A DNA stretch of 64,000 nucleotides from RGIG6165 sp045545175. Lineage in GTDB: Bacteria; Bacillota; Clostridia; Oscillospirales; Feifaniaceae. Below, piece by piece: positions 8,245 through 17,150 of this stretch. Under the pieces are notes generated by a model. It was not told the DNA's origin. It saw only the letters and a program-made list of their open reading frames with translations, and did no database searches. The DNA lies in the NCBI GenBank assembly GCA_045545175.1, contig JAZQAK010000007.1, positions 62,001-126,000 of the forward strand. Direction: 5' to 3'. How positions within the stretch are numbered: the stretch's first letter is position 1; each line of letters begins with the position of its first letter. Position numbers and translations under genes: made by a program.

Positions 8245-9423
8245 ATGGAAATCAGACCCGCAAAAAGACTAAATCATTTTGAAACAGGCATATTTGCCTC
8301 ACTTAACAAAGTTCGTGAAGACCTCGAAAAAGAGGGAAGGAAGGTTTACAACCTCTTTATCGGTACGCCCGATTTCACGCCACCTCAGCACGTTATCGAT
8401 GCGCTTACCGAAAGTGCGAAAGACCCGATAAACTGGCGTTATTCCCTGCGTGAGAGTGACGAGCTTTTGGAGGCGGTATGCTCTTACTATAAAGACCGCT
8501 TCGGCGTTACGCTGACGCCCGACATTATTACGGCGGTCAACGGCTCGCAGGAGGGTATGGGCCATCTCGGTATGGCAATCTGCAATAAGGACGACGTTGT
8601 GCTTCTGCCCGACCCGGGGTATCCCGCATTCGAGGCAGGTGCATATTTCGGTGAGGCGGATATTCAGTATTATCCGATTGTAAAGGAATACGGCTTTATG
8701 CCAAGGCTCGACTTACTCCCCGAAGATTTGTTAAAGAGAACGCGTTATATCGTGCTCTCCTACCCCTCAAACCCCGTCGGTGCGGCAGCACCCAGAGAGG
8801 TGTATGAGGAGGTTATACGCTATGCCAAAAAGTATAATTTTATCGTTATAAACGACAACGCCTACTCCGACATCATATTTGACGGAAGAGAGGGATTTTC
8901 CTTCCTGTCACTTGACGGTGCTATGGAGGTTGGTGCAGAATTTTTCTCACTTTCAAAGTCGTTTAACGTGACGGGGGCGAGAATATCGTTCCTTATCGGC
9001 AACAAGCAGATAATTGACGCTATGAAGTTACTCCGCTCACAGTACGATTTCGGTATGTTTACACCCATTCAGAAGGCAGCAATCGCCGCACTTAAAGGTC
9101 CGAGAGAGTGTGTTAAGGAGCAGTGTGCAGAATATCAGCGCAGGCGTGACGCCCTGTGCGGAGGTCTGAGAAAACTTGGCTGGGATATACCCGACAGTGA
9201 CGGCACGATGTTCGTATGGGCACCGTTGCCCTGCGGTTATACCGATTCAAAGCTTTTCTGTGAAGAACTTGCAAAAAAAGCAGGTGTTATCGCAACGCCC
9301 GGCATATCCTTCGGCCCGAGGGGTGAGGGTTACGTGCGTTTTGCGCTCGTTTTACCTCCCGAAAAACTCAACGAAGCAGTAAATGCAATTGCTGAAAGCG
9401 GTATATTAATTCGGAATGCGTAA
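8245..9423 (+). CDS. Class I/II PLP-dependent aminotransferase
   Basis: Fold-type I aminotransferase of 392 residues. The PLP-binding lysine lies in FFSLSKSFNVTGARISF; the DPGYPAFEAG and SYPSNPVGA segments are typical of the aspartate aminotransferase/DapL-like group. It might be an LL-diaminopimelate or alanine-type aminotransferase; substrate is not decided by sequence. The last residues (I-R-N-A) are encoded by a family A heptamer tract, so the original C-terminus may have been replaced. The PLP-salvage gene pdxK lies 0.5 kb downstream on the same strand. Confidence 0.88.
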   Translation: MEIRPAKRLNHFETGIFASLNKVREDLEKEGRKVYNLFIGTPDFTPPQHVIDALTESAKDPINWRYSLRESDELLEAVCSYYKDRFGVTLTPDIITAVNGSQEGMGHLGMAICNKDDVVLLPDPGYPAFEAGAYFGEADIQYYPIVKEYGFMPRLDLLPEDLLKRTRYIVLSYPSNPVGAAAPREVYEEVIRYAKKYNFIVINDNAYSDIIFDGREGFSFLSLDGAMEVGAEFFSLSKSFNVTGARISFLIGNKQIIDAMKLLRSQYDFGMFTPIQKAAIAALKGPRECVKEQCAEYQRRRDALCGGLRKLGWDIPDSDGTMFVWAPLPCGYTDSKLFCEELAKKAGVIATPGISFGPRGEGYVRFALVLPPEKLNEAVNAIAESGILIRNA

Positions 9424-9474
9424 TTCGTAATTCGGAATTATGGAAGAAATTCCGTTTGCGGAATTTCAATTAAA
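9408..9474 (+). repeat. Family A repeat, left boundary of four-helix-bundle cassette
   Basis: Heptamers (GAATGCG, TAATTCG) then TTATGGAAGAAATTCC..GGAATTTCAATT. It is in inverted orientation to the copy at 9847-9912, so the two bracket the gene between them. Confidence 0.75.
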
Positions 9475-9485
9475 TGGAGAATTTT

Positions 9486-9845
9486 ATGAAACAAGAAAAT
9501 GCCGTTGCAGATAAAAGCAAATTATTTGCACTCAGAATAATAAAACTTTATAAATACCTGTGTACTGAAAAGAACGAATTTACTTTGTCTAAACAACTGC
9601 TTCGAAGCGGTACATCAATCGGGGCAAACGTCAAAGAGGCTTTAAGAGGTCAGAGTAAATCTGATTTCTATGCAAAGCTTAATATAGCACTCAAAGAAGC
9701 GAGTGAAACGGAATATTGGCTGGAACTACTCAGTGAAAGCGACTATATCGAAACCAAGCATTTTCACAGTATTTACGATGACTGTCAGGAACTTATAAGA
9801 CTACTGGTAGCCATAACAAAAACGCAGAAAGAAGAATGCCTGTAA
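9486..9845 (+). CDS. Four-helix-bundle protein (23S rRNA-IVS / S23 family)
   Basis: A 119-residue helical protein of the four-helix-bundle family known from 23S rRNA intervening sequences and related to Avd of diversity-generating retroelements. The family pattern is visible in LSKQLLRSGTSIGANVKEA and SDFYAKLNIALKEASETEYWL. GGAG precedes ATG 9486; an ATG 4 codons earlier overlaps that site. No reverse transcriptase or rRNA gene is nearby. It is bracketed by two inverted family A repeats, suggesting it moved in as a cassette. The molecular function of the free-standing family is unknown. Confidence 0.85.
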   Translation: MKQENAVADKSKLFALRIIKLYKYLCTEKNEFTLSKQLLRSGTSIGANVKEALRGQSKSDFYAKLNIALKEASETEYWLELLSESDYIETKHFHSIYDDCQELIRLLVAITKTQKEECL

Positions 9846-9846
9846 T

Positions 9847-9912
9847 TCAATGATTTTTGCGGGTGCAAAAATCTTCCGAAATTACGCATTCCGCATTACG
9901 AATTACGAATTT
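9847..9912 (-). repeat. Family A repeat, right boundary of four-helix-bundle cassette
   Basis: An inverted counterpart of 9408-9474. Reading on the minus strand it shows heptamers, then GGAAGATTTTTGC and GCAAAAATC in place of the usual GAAATTCC/GGAATTTC hairpin. The stem differs in sequence but keeps its pairing. Confidence 0.7.
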
Positions 9913-9930
9913 GAATAAGACGGAGTCTTT

Positions 9931-10740
9931 ATGAAAAAAATTGCAGTTATAAACGACATATCGGGGTTTGGTCGCTGTTCGCTGACGGCGGCTCTTCCCG
10001 TCATATCCGCAATGGGTATTGAGTGCAATCCCCTGCCTACTGCGGTGCTGTCAAATCAGACGGGGTATGAGAGTTTTCTGTGCCACGACTGTACCGACCT
10101 TATGGACGGTTTTATTGACGAGTGGAAAAAGCTTGATGCCCATTTTGATGCCATTTTAACGGGCTACTGTGCAAGTGCCGAGCAGATAGAAAAGATACGC
10201 CATTTTGTAACGGCATTTATGAAAGAGGACACCCTTTTCGTGTGCGACCCCGTTATGGGTGATGACGGTAAAATCTATTCCACGTATAACGAACAGATGT
10301 GTGAAAAGGTGTGTGCTCTTGCAAAGCATGCAAATATAATCACACCGAATTTAACCGAGCTTGCAATTATGACGGGTGAGGATTACACCACTCTAAGTAA
10401 TCTTGATATAATAGGACAGAGTGCAAAAAAGCTCATCTGCGGACCACTTCATACGGTTATCGTGACGGGACTGCGTGAGGGTGATCACGCAACCAACCTC
10501 GTTGTCACAAAGGATGAAATTACGCCCGTGACCAACGTTATGTACGGGGGCAGTTACTCGGGTACGGGTGACTTGTTTTCATCAACGCTGTGCGGCGGCG
10601 TCGTAAAGGGACTTGACGTTATCAGCGCAACACGCCTTGCAGGTGATTTTATAAGCAAAGCGGTTGCCGACACCTACGCCGAGAATACCGACAGAAACGA
10701 CGGTGTGAATTTTCAGAAATATCTGGGGGTGCTCATATGA
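9931..10740 (+). CDS. pdxK: Pyridoxamine/pyridoxal kinase
   Basis: Phosphorylates B6 vitamers in the PLP salvage pathway; ribokinase/PfkB fold, 269 residues. The start AVINDISGFGRCSLTAALP matches Clostridial pyridoxamine kinases, and YGGSYSGTGDLFSS contains the catalytic Asp in the anion-hole GTGD motif. GGAG lies 5 nt before the ATG. It overlaps by 4 nt with the ECF S-component gene, which suggests joint uptake and trapping of a B6 vitamer. Upstream and nearby genes (cysK, aminotransferase) encode PLP enzymes. Confidence 0.93.
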   Translation: MKKIAVINDISGFGRCSLTAALPVISAMGIECNPLPTAVLSNQTGYESFLCHDCTDLMDGFIDEWKKLDAHFDAILTGYCASAEQIEKIRHFVTAFMKEDTLFVCDPVMGDDGKIYSTYNEQMCEKVCALAKHANIITPNLTELAIMTGEDYTTLSNLDIIGQSAKKLICGPLHTVIVTGLREGDHATNLVVTKDEITPVTNVMYGGSYSGTGDLFSSTLCGGVVKGLDVISATRLAGDFISKAVADTYAENTDRNDGVNFQKYLGVLI

Positions 10741-11195
10741 ACAAAACGAAAAAACTGGTAACGGCGGCACTTTTTGCATCACTTATTGCTGTTTGTACCG
10801 CCTTTATAAAAATACCGACGGGGATAAATGCAGGCTACGTTCACTTTGGTGACGCACTGATTTATCTTGCATCGACCGTGCTTCCCCTGCCCTATGCGGT
10901 GACGGCGGCGGCAATCGGCGGTGCATTTGCCGACATTATGGCTGGCGCAACGCTGTGGGCACCTGCAACGGCAATAATAAAGGCACTGAATGTTTTGCCC
11001 TTCATTTTAAATAAAAAAATTGCACCCGTTTTATCGGGTGCCATCACGGTGGCAGGCTATTTTCTTGCCGAAGCAATGCTTTTCTCGGCAGAAAGTGCGC
11101 TTGCAAGCATTCCCTTTTCGCTTATTCAGGCGGTGGGAAGTGCGATAATCTACTACCTGCTTTCAGCAATATTTGAAAGGAAAATACGGATATGA
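10737..11195 (+). CDS. ECF transporter S-component, probably for a B6 vitamer
   Basis: A 152-residue hydrophobic protein with about five to six helices, starting MNKTKKLVTAALFASLIAV; a small S-component (substrate-binding membrane subunit) of an energy-coupling-factor importer. The conserved helix-1 alanine-rich motif that docks on EcfT is visible (LVTAALFASL). The EcfA/EcfT module is not in the window and would be shared. Overlap with pdxK points to pyridoxine or pyridoxal as substrate; this is context inference. It also overlaps the next gene, a radical SAM enzyme. Confidence 0.8.
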   Translation: MNKTKKLVTAALFASLIAVCTAFIKIPTGINAGYVHFGDALIYLASTVLPLPYAVTAAAIGGAFADIMAGATLWAPATAIIKALNVLPFILNKKIAPVLSGAITVAGYFLAEAMLFSAESALASIPFSLIQAVGSAIIYYLLSAIFERKIRI

Positions 11196-11803
11196 CAAAT
11201 ATTTTATATACCTTTGAAAACTCGGTTTACCTCAACATAACTAACACCTGTCCCTGCAAATGCAAGTTCTGCATACGAAACAACGGCGACTCGGTGGGTG
11301 ATGCTTCAACACTCTGGTTTGAGGGACACGCCCCCTCGTTTGACGAGATAAAATCGGCAATAGACGCTTTTGATTTTTCCGACTACAAGGGCGAAATAAT
11401 CTTCTGCGGTTACGGTGAGCCGACGGCGGCCTACAAAAATTTTGTTATGACCTGCAGTTACATCAAAGAAAAACTGGGTCTGCCCATTCGCCTTAACACC
11501 AACGGTCTTTCCGACCTTTTAAACGGAAAGCCGACGGCAAGGGAAATCTGCTCACTCGTTGACACAGTCAGCATCAGTTTAAATCAGCATACGGCTGAAA
11601 AATATAACGAGCTTTGTGTACCTGCTTTCGGTGAAAAAGCGTTTGATGCAATGCTTAAATTTGCAAAAGAATGTAAAACGTGCGATAATGTAAAGGTAAT
11701 CCTCTCGGTTGTTGACGTGATTCCTGCAGAGGACATCGAGGAATGTAAAAAACTTGCAGACGAAATGGGTATCCCGCTTCGTGTAAGAGAATATACAGAT
11801 TGA
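11192..11803 (+). CDS. Small radical SAM protein
   Basis: A 203-residue radical SAM enzyme. The CxxxCxxC cluster motif reads CPCKCKFC near the N-terminus, followed by FCGYGEPTAAY (the GGE-like SAM motif) and RLNTNGL. No extra cluster-binding C-terminal domain is present, so it is compact. It resembles small radical SAM proteins that pair with an integral membrane protein; here it overlaps an ECF S-component by 4 nt. The substrate is unknown. The stop codon is the first base triplet of the hairpin that begins array H1. Confidence 0.85.
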   Translation: MTNILYTFENSVYLNITNTCPCKCKFCIRNNGDSVGDASTLWFEGHAPSFDEIKSAIDAFDFSDYKGEIIFCGYGEPTAAYKNFVMTCSYIKEKLGLPIRLNTNGLSDLLNGKPTAREICSLVDTVSISLNQHTAEKYNELCVPAFGEKAFDAMLKFAKECKTCDNVKVILSVVDVIPAEDIEECKKLADEMGIPLRVREYTD

Positions 11804-11979
11804 TGAAAACTTTCGTTTTCATCAATGAATTGCCTTACGGCGTGAATTAAAATCTACGATTTCGTGAATTGAGCCAAACGGCTCATGAATTGCACCTTAC
11901 GGTGCATTGTGGCAATTCAATTCATGTGCGTCAGCACAATTCATGGCAAAGCCAATTCATGCACAAATGTGCAAATCAT
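11802..11979 (+). repeat. Hairpin array H1 (spacer ATGAATT / AATTCAT)
   Basis: A leader hairpin GATGAAAAC-TTTC-GTTTTCATC is followed by GCCTTACGGC, AAATC-TACG-ATTT, GAGCC-AAAC-GGCTC and GCACC-TTAC-GGTGC, each separated by (A/G)TGAATT. Then comes a centre (GTGGCAATTC) and GTGC-GTCA-GCAC, GGC-AAA-GCC and GCACA-AAT-GTGC, separated by AATTCAT. It lies between the radical SAM gene and mscS and is read toward mscS. It has the same plan as the arrays at 34757-34930, 49318-49499 and 49931-50090. Confidence 0.8.
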
Positions 11980-12017
11980 AACAAAATTTACAATACAAAT
12001 TAAAGGAGTAAACGGTT

Positions 12018-12824
12018 ATGTCAGAAATTATCCACTATCTCACACAACTTGCAACCACGGTCGGTCTTAAACTGCTTTATGCCCTGCTCATTCTCGTAGT
12101 GGGCTTTAAGCTTACCAAGGTACTTACAAAATCAATCGAAAAATCAAAGGGCTTTGCCAAAATCGACATTACGGTGCGTACATTTCTTAAGAGTTTTCTT
12201 CGTATTGCACTTAAAATCCTCGTCGTAATCACGGCGGCTATGACGCTGGGCATCCCCGGCTCGACCTTTATCACCATGATTGCTTCGGCAGGTGTTGCTA
12301 TCGGTCTTGCACTTCAGGGCTCACTCTCAAACCTTGCAGGCGGTATTATGCTGCTTCTTTTCAAGCCCTTCAAGGTGGGTGACTTCATTGAAAACGGTGC
12401 GTACAGCGGTGTCGTTGAAAGCATTTCCATTTTCTACACCGTGATTGTGACGGCTGACAACAAGACGGTTACGTTGCCTAACGGCGCACTCACGAATTCT
12501 ACGGTTGTAAACTACAACGGCAAGAGTGACAGACGTGTTGACCTCACCTTCTCGGTGGCATACGACAGCGATATTGAAAAGGTAAAATCACTTTTGCTTG
12601 CCGAATGTGACAAATTACCGCAGATAAAAAAAGACCCTGCACCCTTTACACGCCTTTCGGCACACAGCGACAGTTCACTCGACTTCGTGCTTCGTGTGTG
12701 GGTTAATGCAGGAGATTACTGGACGACCTATTTTGACCTTACCGAAAACGTCAAAAAGGCGTTTGACGAAAACGGCATTGAAATTCCGTATCCTCATATG
12801 GATATAAAAATAAATAAGGAGTAA
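12018..12824 (+). CDS. mscS: Small-conductance mechanosensitive channel
   Basis: Tension-gated safety-valve channel of 268 residues. Three N-terminal helices are followed by the pore helix AGVAIGLALQGSLSNLAGG and the FKPFKVGDFIE start of the cytoplasmic beta domain, the hallmark of MscS. The C-terminal YPHMDIKI is also typical. AAGGAG lies 9 nt before the ATG. It is 5 nt upstream of mscL, so the two osmotic valves form an operon. Confidence 0.95.
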   Translation: MSEIIHYLTQLATTVGLKLLYALLILVVGFKLTKVLTKSIEKSKGFAKIDITVRTFLKSFLRIALKILVVITAAMTLGIPGSTFITMIASAGVAIGLALQGSLSNLAGGIMLLLFKPFKVGDFIENGAYSGVVESISIFYTVIVTADNKTVTLPNGALTNSTVVNYNGKSDRRVDLTFSVAYDSDIEKVKSLLLAECDKLPQIKKDPAPFTRLSAHSDSSLDFVLRVWVNAGDYWTTYFDLTENVKKAFDENGIEIPYPHMDIKINKE

Positions 12825-12829
12825 ACATT

Positions 12830-13222
12830 ATGAAAAAGTTTTTAGCAGAATTCAAGGCGTTTGCCCTTCGTGGCAACGTTATCGACATGGCTGTCGGCAT
12901 CATCATCGGCGGTGCATTCTCAGGCATCGTAACGTCACTTATTGACAACTTCATCAATCCGCTTATCCAGTTTATCACAAGACAGGCAAACTTCACGGGT
13001 GCTGACGTTGCAACGTTTGCAACAAACTTTCTTTCAGCCGTTATCAATTTCGTTATAATGGCATTCATCCTCTTCTGCCTTATCCGCTTTATAAACAAGC
13101 TTATCTCGGGCAAGAAGAAGGAAGAAGCACCTGCAGAACCCACGACGAAGGTATGCCCCTACTGCAAGAGTGAGATTGCTATTGAAGCAACACGTTGTGC
13201 TCACTGCACTTCAGAATTATAA
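12830..13222 (+). CDS. mscL: Large-conductance mechanosensitive channel with zinc ribbon
   Basis: MscL core (residues 1-100; AFALRGNVIDMAVGIIIGGAF is the amphipathic N-helix plus TM1) with a second membrane helix around 70-93. The C-terminus carries a CPYC..CAHC zinc ribbon (about 108-127) in place of the usual short helical bundle. It opens as a last-resort pressure valve. The total of 130 residues is normal for MscL. AAGGAG precedes the ATG. It is second in the mscS-mscL operon. Confidence 0.95.
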   Translation: MKKFLAEFKAFALRGNVIDMAVGIIIGGAFSGIVTSLIDNFINPLIQFITRQANFTGADVATFATNFLSAVINFVIMAFILFCLIRFINKLISGKKKEEAPAEPTTKVCPYCKSEIAIEATRCAHCTSEL

Positions 13223-13269
13223 TTTGCAATTATAATTCAAAAATTCGGAATGCGGAATTCGTAATTCGG

Positions 13270-13304
13270 AATTAAGGATGAGAATAACTCCTAAACGGAG
13301 TTAT
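13270..13304. terminator. Bidirectional terminator mscL / flippase
   Basis: A perfect 12-bp stem GAGAATAACTCC..GGAGTTATTCTC with a 5-nt loop and a T tract. It overlaps the flippase stop codon. A short family A heptamer tract precedes it (13245-13266). Confidence 0.88.
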
Positions 13305-14721
13305 TCTCTTTTTTATTGAATATTTTCATCAAAATAAGATATATCGTTGCCTGCAAGGCTATACCGATTACAAGGTCGGTTACAAGATTCACCCTGCCCC
13401 ACAGAAAATGAGCACACACGGCCTTTGCGGTGATGCCCGAAAATGCCGCACAGAGCACGGGGATTACAAGCATACCTGCTATATCAAAAGAAAAGTCAGA
13501 AATTTTCAGCATCACACACAGTTTTATAAAGCAGGTAATGCCTGCACCTGCAAACATCGCACCGATATAGGCGGTAAGCCCCCACTTTGGCACCAAAAAC
13601 AGTATAACGAAAAGCATTGCAACCTGCTCTGCACTGTTTATAATAACCAGAAATCGCTGTTTTCCGAGACCGTTTAAGGCGGAGGAAATTATGCTTTCGG
13701 TATACATAAGAGGCACGATAAAAGAGAGCCTGCCCACGTACTGCCCCACCCTTACGGACGAGTATATTGCGCTTCCGAGTCTGTACGGAAAAAACAGAAA
13801 AATTGATGCAATGAGCACACTTGCTTTGAGTGTGAAATCAAGATAGGGCTTTACCTCCCTCCCGTCACCGCTTTTGGCGACCGACGGCATAAGCACCGTC
13901 GAAAGTGAGGTCAGTAGTGCCGACGGAAAGGTTATCATGGGCATTACCATACCGCTGAGCATACCGTACTGTGAAAGGGCGTTGTCCGAATGGCGTGAGA
14001 GCATTCTCGGAAAAAGAATGTTTTCAGCCGTGCCGATACCCGACGAGAGATAATTGCCGAGTCCGACGGGGACGCAAATTTCAAGAATTTTGGACACTAT
14101 GCCCCTCTTTACACGCCCACGTCTGCCGCCGCTTTTCAAAAATACCGCACCTATGAAGATGCAGGAAAGCACTTCTCCCATACTCATCGCCCAGGCACAC
14201 GCCACAAGCGGTAGTGCCCCCATTTTAAGCATGGTTTTGATCACGACTATGCGAAGCGACTGCTCTGCTATCTGGCAGAGAACGGGCACTGCCGTATTCC
14301 CCTGCCCGATATACCACGACGAAAAGCATATCGACAGCGACATAAAGGGCACGGAAAACGAAAGTATTCTGAGCGGTGCCGTAGAAGCCTGTGCTTTGAG
14401 CAGAGTTTCTGCAACAAACGGTGCAGCCGCAAACAAAACTCCGCCCACGGCAACGGACAACGGCACGATAAGTCTTTGTGCCGTGAAAACAAGGCTCCGC
14501 CCGTAAATTTTACCCTCGCCTGACAGCCTTACCACCGCAATATTCACTCCCGAATAGGCAAGTGTGACGATGAGCAGGTAGACCGAGAATATCATTTCGT
14601 AAATGCCCATACCCTCGCTGCCGAGTGAAACCGAAAGCGTACTGCGAAAATACATTCCTATGCTCTTGACAACGAGTGTACCTATAAATAAAATAAACGT
14701 ACTTTTCAAAATCTTATTCAT
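13291..14721 (-). CDS. MATE/MOP-superfamily flippase, SpoVB-like
   Basis: Polytopic membrane protein of 476 residues with about 12-14 helices, beginning MNKILKSTFILFIGTLVVKS. It belongs to the oligosaccharide/lipid flippase (MOP) superfamily and looks like the stage V sporulation protein B/MurJ-like group of Clostridia, which move lipid-linked cell-wall precursors. The N-terminal GSEGMGIYEMIF is the usual signature. A good ribosome binding site is not obvious. Sporulation versus vegetative role cannot be told from sequence. Confidence 0.85.
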   Translation of the reverse strand: MNKILKSTFILFIGTLVVKSIGMYFRSTLSVSLGSEGMGIYEMIFSVYLLIVTLAYSGVNIAVVRLSGEGKIYGRSLVFTAQRLIVPLSVAVGGVLFAAAPFVAETLLKAQASTAPLRILSFSVPFMSLSICFSSWYIGQGNTAVPVLCQIAEQSLRIVVIKTMLKMGALPLVACAWAMSMGEVLSCIFIGAVFLKSGGRRGRVKRGIVSKILEICVPVGLGNYLSSGIGTAENILFPRMLSRHSDNALSQYGMLSGMVMPMITFPSALLTSLSTVLMPSVAKSGDGREVKPYLDFTLKASVLIASIFLFFPYRLGSAIYSSVRVGQYVGRLSFIVPLMYTESIISSALNGLGKQRFLVIINSAEQVAMLFVILFLVPKWGLTAYIGAMFAGAGITCFIKLCVMLKISDFSFDIAGMLVIPVLCAAFSGITAKAVCAHFLWGRVNLVTDLVIGIALQATIYLILMKIFNKKENNSV

Positions 14722-14859
14722 ACTACAGTTTATTAAATATAATATAGAAATATGAAACGATGTGTGATAAAATTAGTTTAAACGAAATTCCGCCAAGGAA
14801 TTTCTACCATAATTCCGAATTACGCATTCCGCATTCCGAATTGAAGAACAGGGGTTTTT

Positions 14860-15738
14860 GTGAAGCATACGGTTACTTATTTCGTCCCGTCTGACTGTGC
14901 GGGAACGGCACTTCGTGATTATTTAAGATATAATCTCTCGCTCTCGGCAGGGCTTGTGAAACGTGCCAAGTACAGAGAAGGCGGTATCTGCATTGACGGC
15001 AGAGAAGTTCATACCGACTATATTCTCCGCGGCGGTGAAAAACTTACACTCACAACCGAAAGTGACGACGAGTTTTCTTCAGGTGTTGAGGCGGTAGACG
15101 GAAATCTTGATATAATTTTTGAAGATGATGAAATTTTAGTCATCAACAAGGTGGGCGGTATGCCCGTTCACCCCTCGCAGAATCATCACAGCGACTCGGT
15201 GGCAAACATCGTCGCCTACAGGTATAAAAATATGATTTTCCGTCCCGTAAACCGTCTTGACAAGGGCACTTCGGGTCTTATGGTGATTGCAAAGAATGCC
15301 GATATATGTGCAAGGCTTTCACAGCAACTTCACACTACCTTTACAAAAGAGTATCTCGGCGTTTGTGACGGGATTTTTGAGCAGAAAAGCGGTGTCATCG
15401 ACGCACCGATCGGAAGGGTCGAAGGCTCGGTCATAAAACGTGAGGTGCGTTTCGACGGTAAAAGTGCAAAAACCTTTTTCGAGGTAGTAAAAGAGCATAA
15501 TAACCGCTCTCTCGTGCGTTTTACGATAACGACGGGAAGAACACATCAGATAAGGGTTCACTCGGCTTATATCGGTCACTCCATAACGGGCGATTTCCTC
15601 TACGGAACGGAGGATAAAAGCCTCATTTCACGGCCTGCTCTGCACGCCTGCAAAACAGAATTTGATTACAGAGGCAAACGTGTCACCTTTGAGGCACCGC
15701 TGCCTGAAGATATGAAAGGACTTGTTTATGAAAGTTAA
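14860..15738 (+). CDS. RluA-family pseudouridine synthase
   Basis: Isomerises uridine to pseudouridine in rRNA or tRNA. An N-terminal S4-like RNA-binding segment (about residues 12-70) is followed by the catalytic domain with the RLDKGTSGLM motif that holds the catalytic Asp. The length of 292 residues is normal for RluD/RluA relatives. The start is GTG at 14860 with AGGGG 5-6 nt upstream. It overlaps the next gene by 11 nt. A family A repeat occupies 14785-14845 in front of it. Confidence 0.9.
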   Translation: MKHTVTYFVPSDCAGTALRDYLRYNLSLSAGLVKRAKYREGGICIDGREVHTDYILRGGEKLTLTTESDDEFSSGVEAVDGNLDIIFEDDEILVINKVGGMPVHPSQNHHSDSVANIVAYRYKNMIFRPVNRLDKGTSGLMVIAKNADICARLSQQLHTTFTKEYLGVCDGIFEQKSGVIDAPIGRVEGSVIKREVRFDGKSAKTFFEVVKEHNNRSLVRFTITTGRTHQIRVHSAYIGHSITGDFLYGTEDKSLISRPALHACKTEFDYRGKRVTFEAPLPEDMKGLVYES

Positions 15739-16999
15739 TTTTCCTTACGGTAAAGACACCGTTACCTACGATTTCGAAAATGAAAATCTTGCCGCAGTTT
15801 TAACGTCGGGCATTCACGACTACAAATGTGAAAAGGACGGTACGACGCTCGTGCGCGAGGCTATGGCTAACCCCATCGGCTCACCGAGGCTTTGTGAACT
15901 TGCAAAGGGCAAGAAGAAGGTCTGCATCATCGCCTCCGACCATACTCGTCCCGTACCGAGCAAGGTGATTATGCCCTCCATGCTTGAAGAAATCAGGCAG
16001 GGCAACCCCGATGCCGACATAACGATACTCATTGCAACGGGCTTTCACAGAGGCACGACGAGGGATGAACTCGTTTTCAAGTTCGGTGAGGACATTGTAA
16101 ACAACGAAAAAATATACGTTCACGACTGTCTTGACGAGGATATGCTTGTAAATATCGGCACACTCCCCTCGGGCGGTGAATGTGTCATAAATAAAATTGC
16201 CTATGAGGCTGACCTGCTCGTATCCGAAGGCTTTATCGAGCCTCACTTTTTCGCAGGCTTCTCGGGCGGAAGAAAAAGCGTTCTGCCCGGTGTTGCGGCA
16301 CGCAGAACGGTGCTTGCAAACCACTGTGCCGAGTTTATCGCTTCGGATAAGGCGAGAACGGGCATAATCGAGGGCAACCCCCTTCATATTGATATGCTCT
16401 ACGCCGCTAAAACGGCAGGTCTTTGTTACATCGTAAACGTGGTCATAAACGAGAAAAAGGATGCTATCTACGCCGTTGCGGGTGACCTTGAGGCTGCTCA
16501 CGCAAAGGGTGTTGAATTCCTCTCGGGTCTGTGCGGTGCAAAGGCTGTACCCTCCGACATCGTAATTACGACAAACGGCGGTTATCCGCTTGACCAGAAT
16601 ATATATCAGGCTGTCAAGGGTATGACGGCGGCTGAGGCTACCGTAAAAGACGGCGGTGTCATCATAATGCTTGCATCGTCAAGTGACGGTCACGGCGGTG
16701 AAGGCTTCTATAATACGTTCAATGACGAGCCCGATACGCAGAAAATTTACGACTCCATTTTAAAGCGTGACAGGGACGAAACTATCGCTGACCAGTGGGA
16801 ATCGCAGATTTTATGCCGTATACTGCTCAAGGCGACGGTCATCTATATTTCGGATGCGCCCGACAGCCTCATAAAGTCATTCCATATGACGCCTGCACAT
16901 TCACTCCCCGAAGCACTCGAAATGGCAAAAAAACTTGTCGGCGAAAATGCATCTATAACCGCCATCCCCGACGGAGTGTCGGTGGTAATTCGGAATTAG
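15728..16999 (+). CDS. larA: LarA-family nickel-dependent racemase
   Basis: Lactate racemase-like enzyme (423 residues) of the family that uses the nickel-pincer nucleotide cofactor. Visible residues include SDHTRP (His), EPHFFAGFSGGRKSVLPG (His and the cofactor-linked Lys) and a later NH pair. The real start is ATG 15728 with AAAGGA 7 nt upstream. The cofactor-making genes larB, larC and larE are not in the window. Many LarA homologues act on other 2-hydroxyacids, so lactate is not certain. The last codons (R-N) come from a family A heptamer tract. Confidence 0.85.
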   Translation: MKVNFPYGKDTVTYDFENENLAAVLTSGIHDYKCEKDGTTLVREAMANPIGSPRLCELAKGKKKVCIIASDHTRPVPSKVIMPSMLEEIRQGNPDADITILIATGFHRGTTRDELVFKFGEDIVNNEKIYVHDCLDEDMLVNIGTLPSGGECVINKIAYEADLLVSEGFIEPHFFAGFSGGRKSVLPGVAARRTVLANHCAEFIASDKARTGIIEGNPLHIDMLYAAKTAGLCYIVNVVINEKKDAIYAVAGDLEAAHAKGVEFLSGLCGAKAVPSDIVITTNGGYPLDQNIYQAVKGMTAAEATVKDGGVIIMLASSSDGHGGEGFYNTFNDEPDTQKIYDSILKRDRDETIADQWESQILCRILLKATVIYISDAPDSLIKSFHMTPAHSLPEALEMAKKLVGENASITAIPDGVSVVIRN

Positions 17000-17114
17000 G
17001 AATTCGTAATTCGTAATTAAGGAAAATTTTTGATTGCATCAAAAATTATTTAAATGAAATTCCGTCAAGGAATTTCTACCATAATTCCGAATTCCGCATT
17101 ACGCATTACGAATT
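17000..17114. repeat. Two facing family A repeats
   Basis: A heptamer tract follows the larA stop, then an AAAATTTTTGATTGC hairpin, a GAAATTCCGTC..GGAATTTC hairpin and a second heptamer tract in the opposite orientation. Confidence 0.7.
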
Positions 17115-17150
17115 AAAAAAAAGGAACCTTTTTCAAGGTTCCCTTTTTTT
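17115..17150. terminator. Bidirectional terminator larA / DUF1846 gene
   Basis: Eight A, then GGAACCTT-TTTC-AAGGTTCC, then a T tract. Confidence 0.88.

Noticed and set aside
9486..9845. Diversity-generating retroelement (Avd-like four-helix bundle)
   Set aside because: No reverse transcriptase and no template/variable repeat pair were seen near it or in the window.
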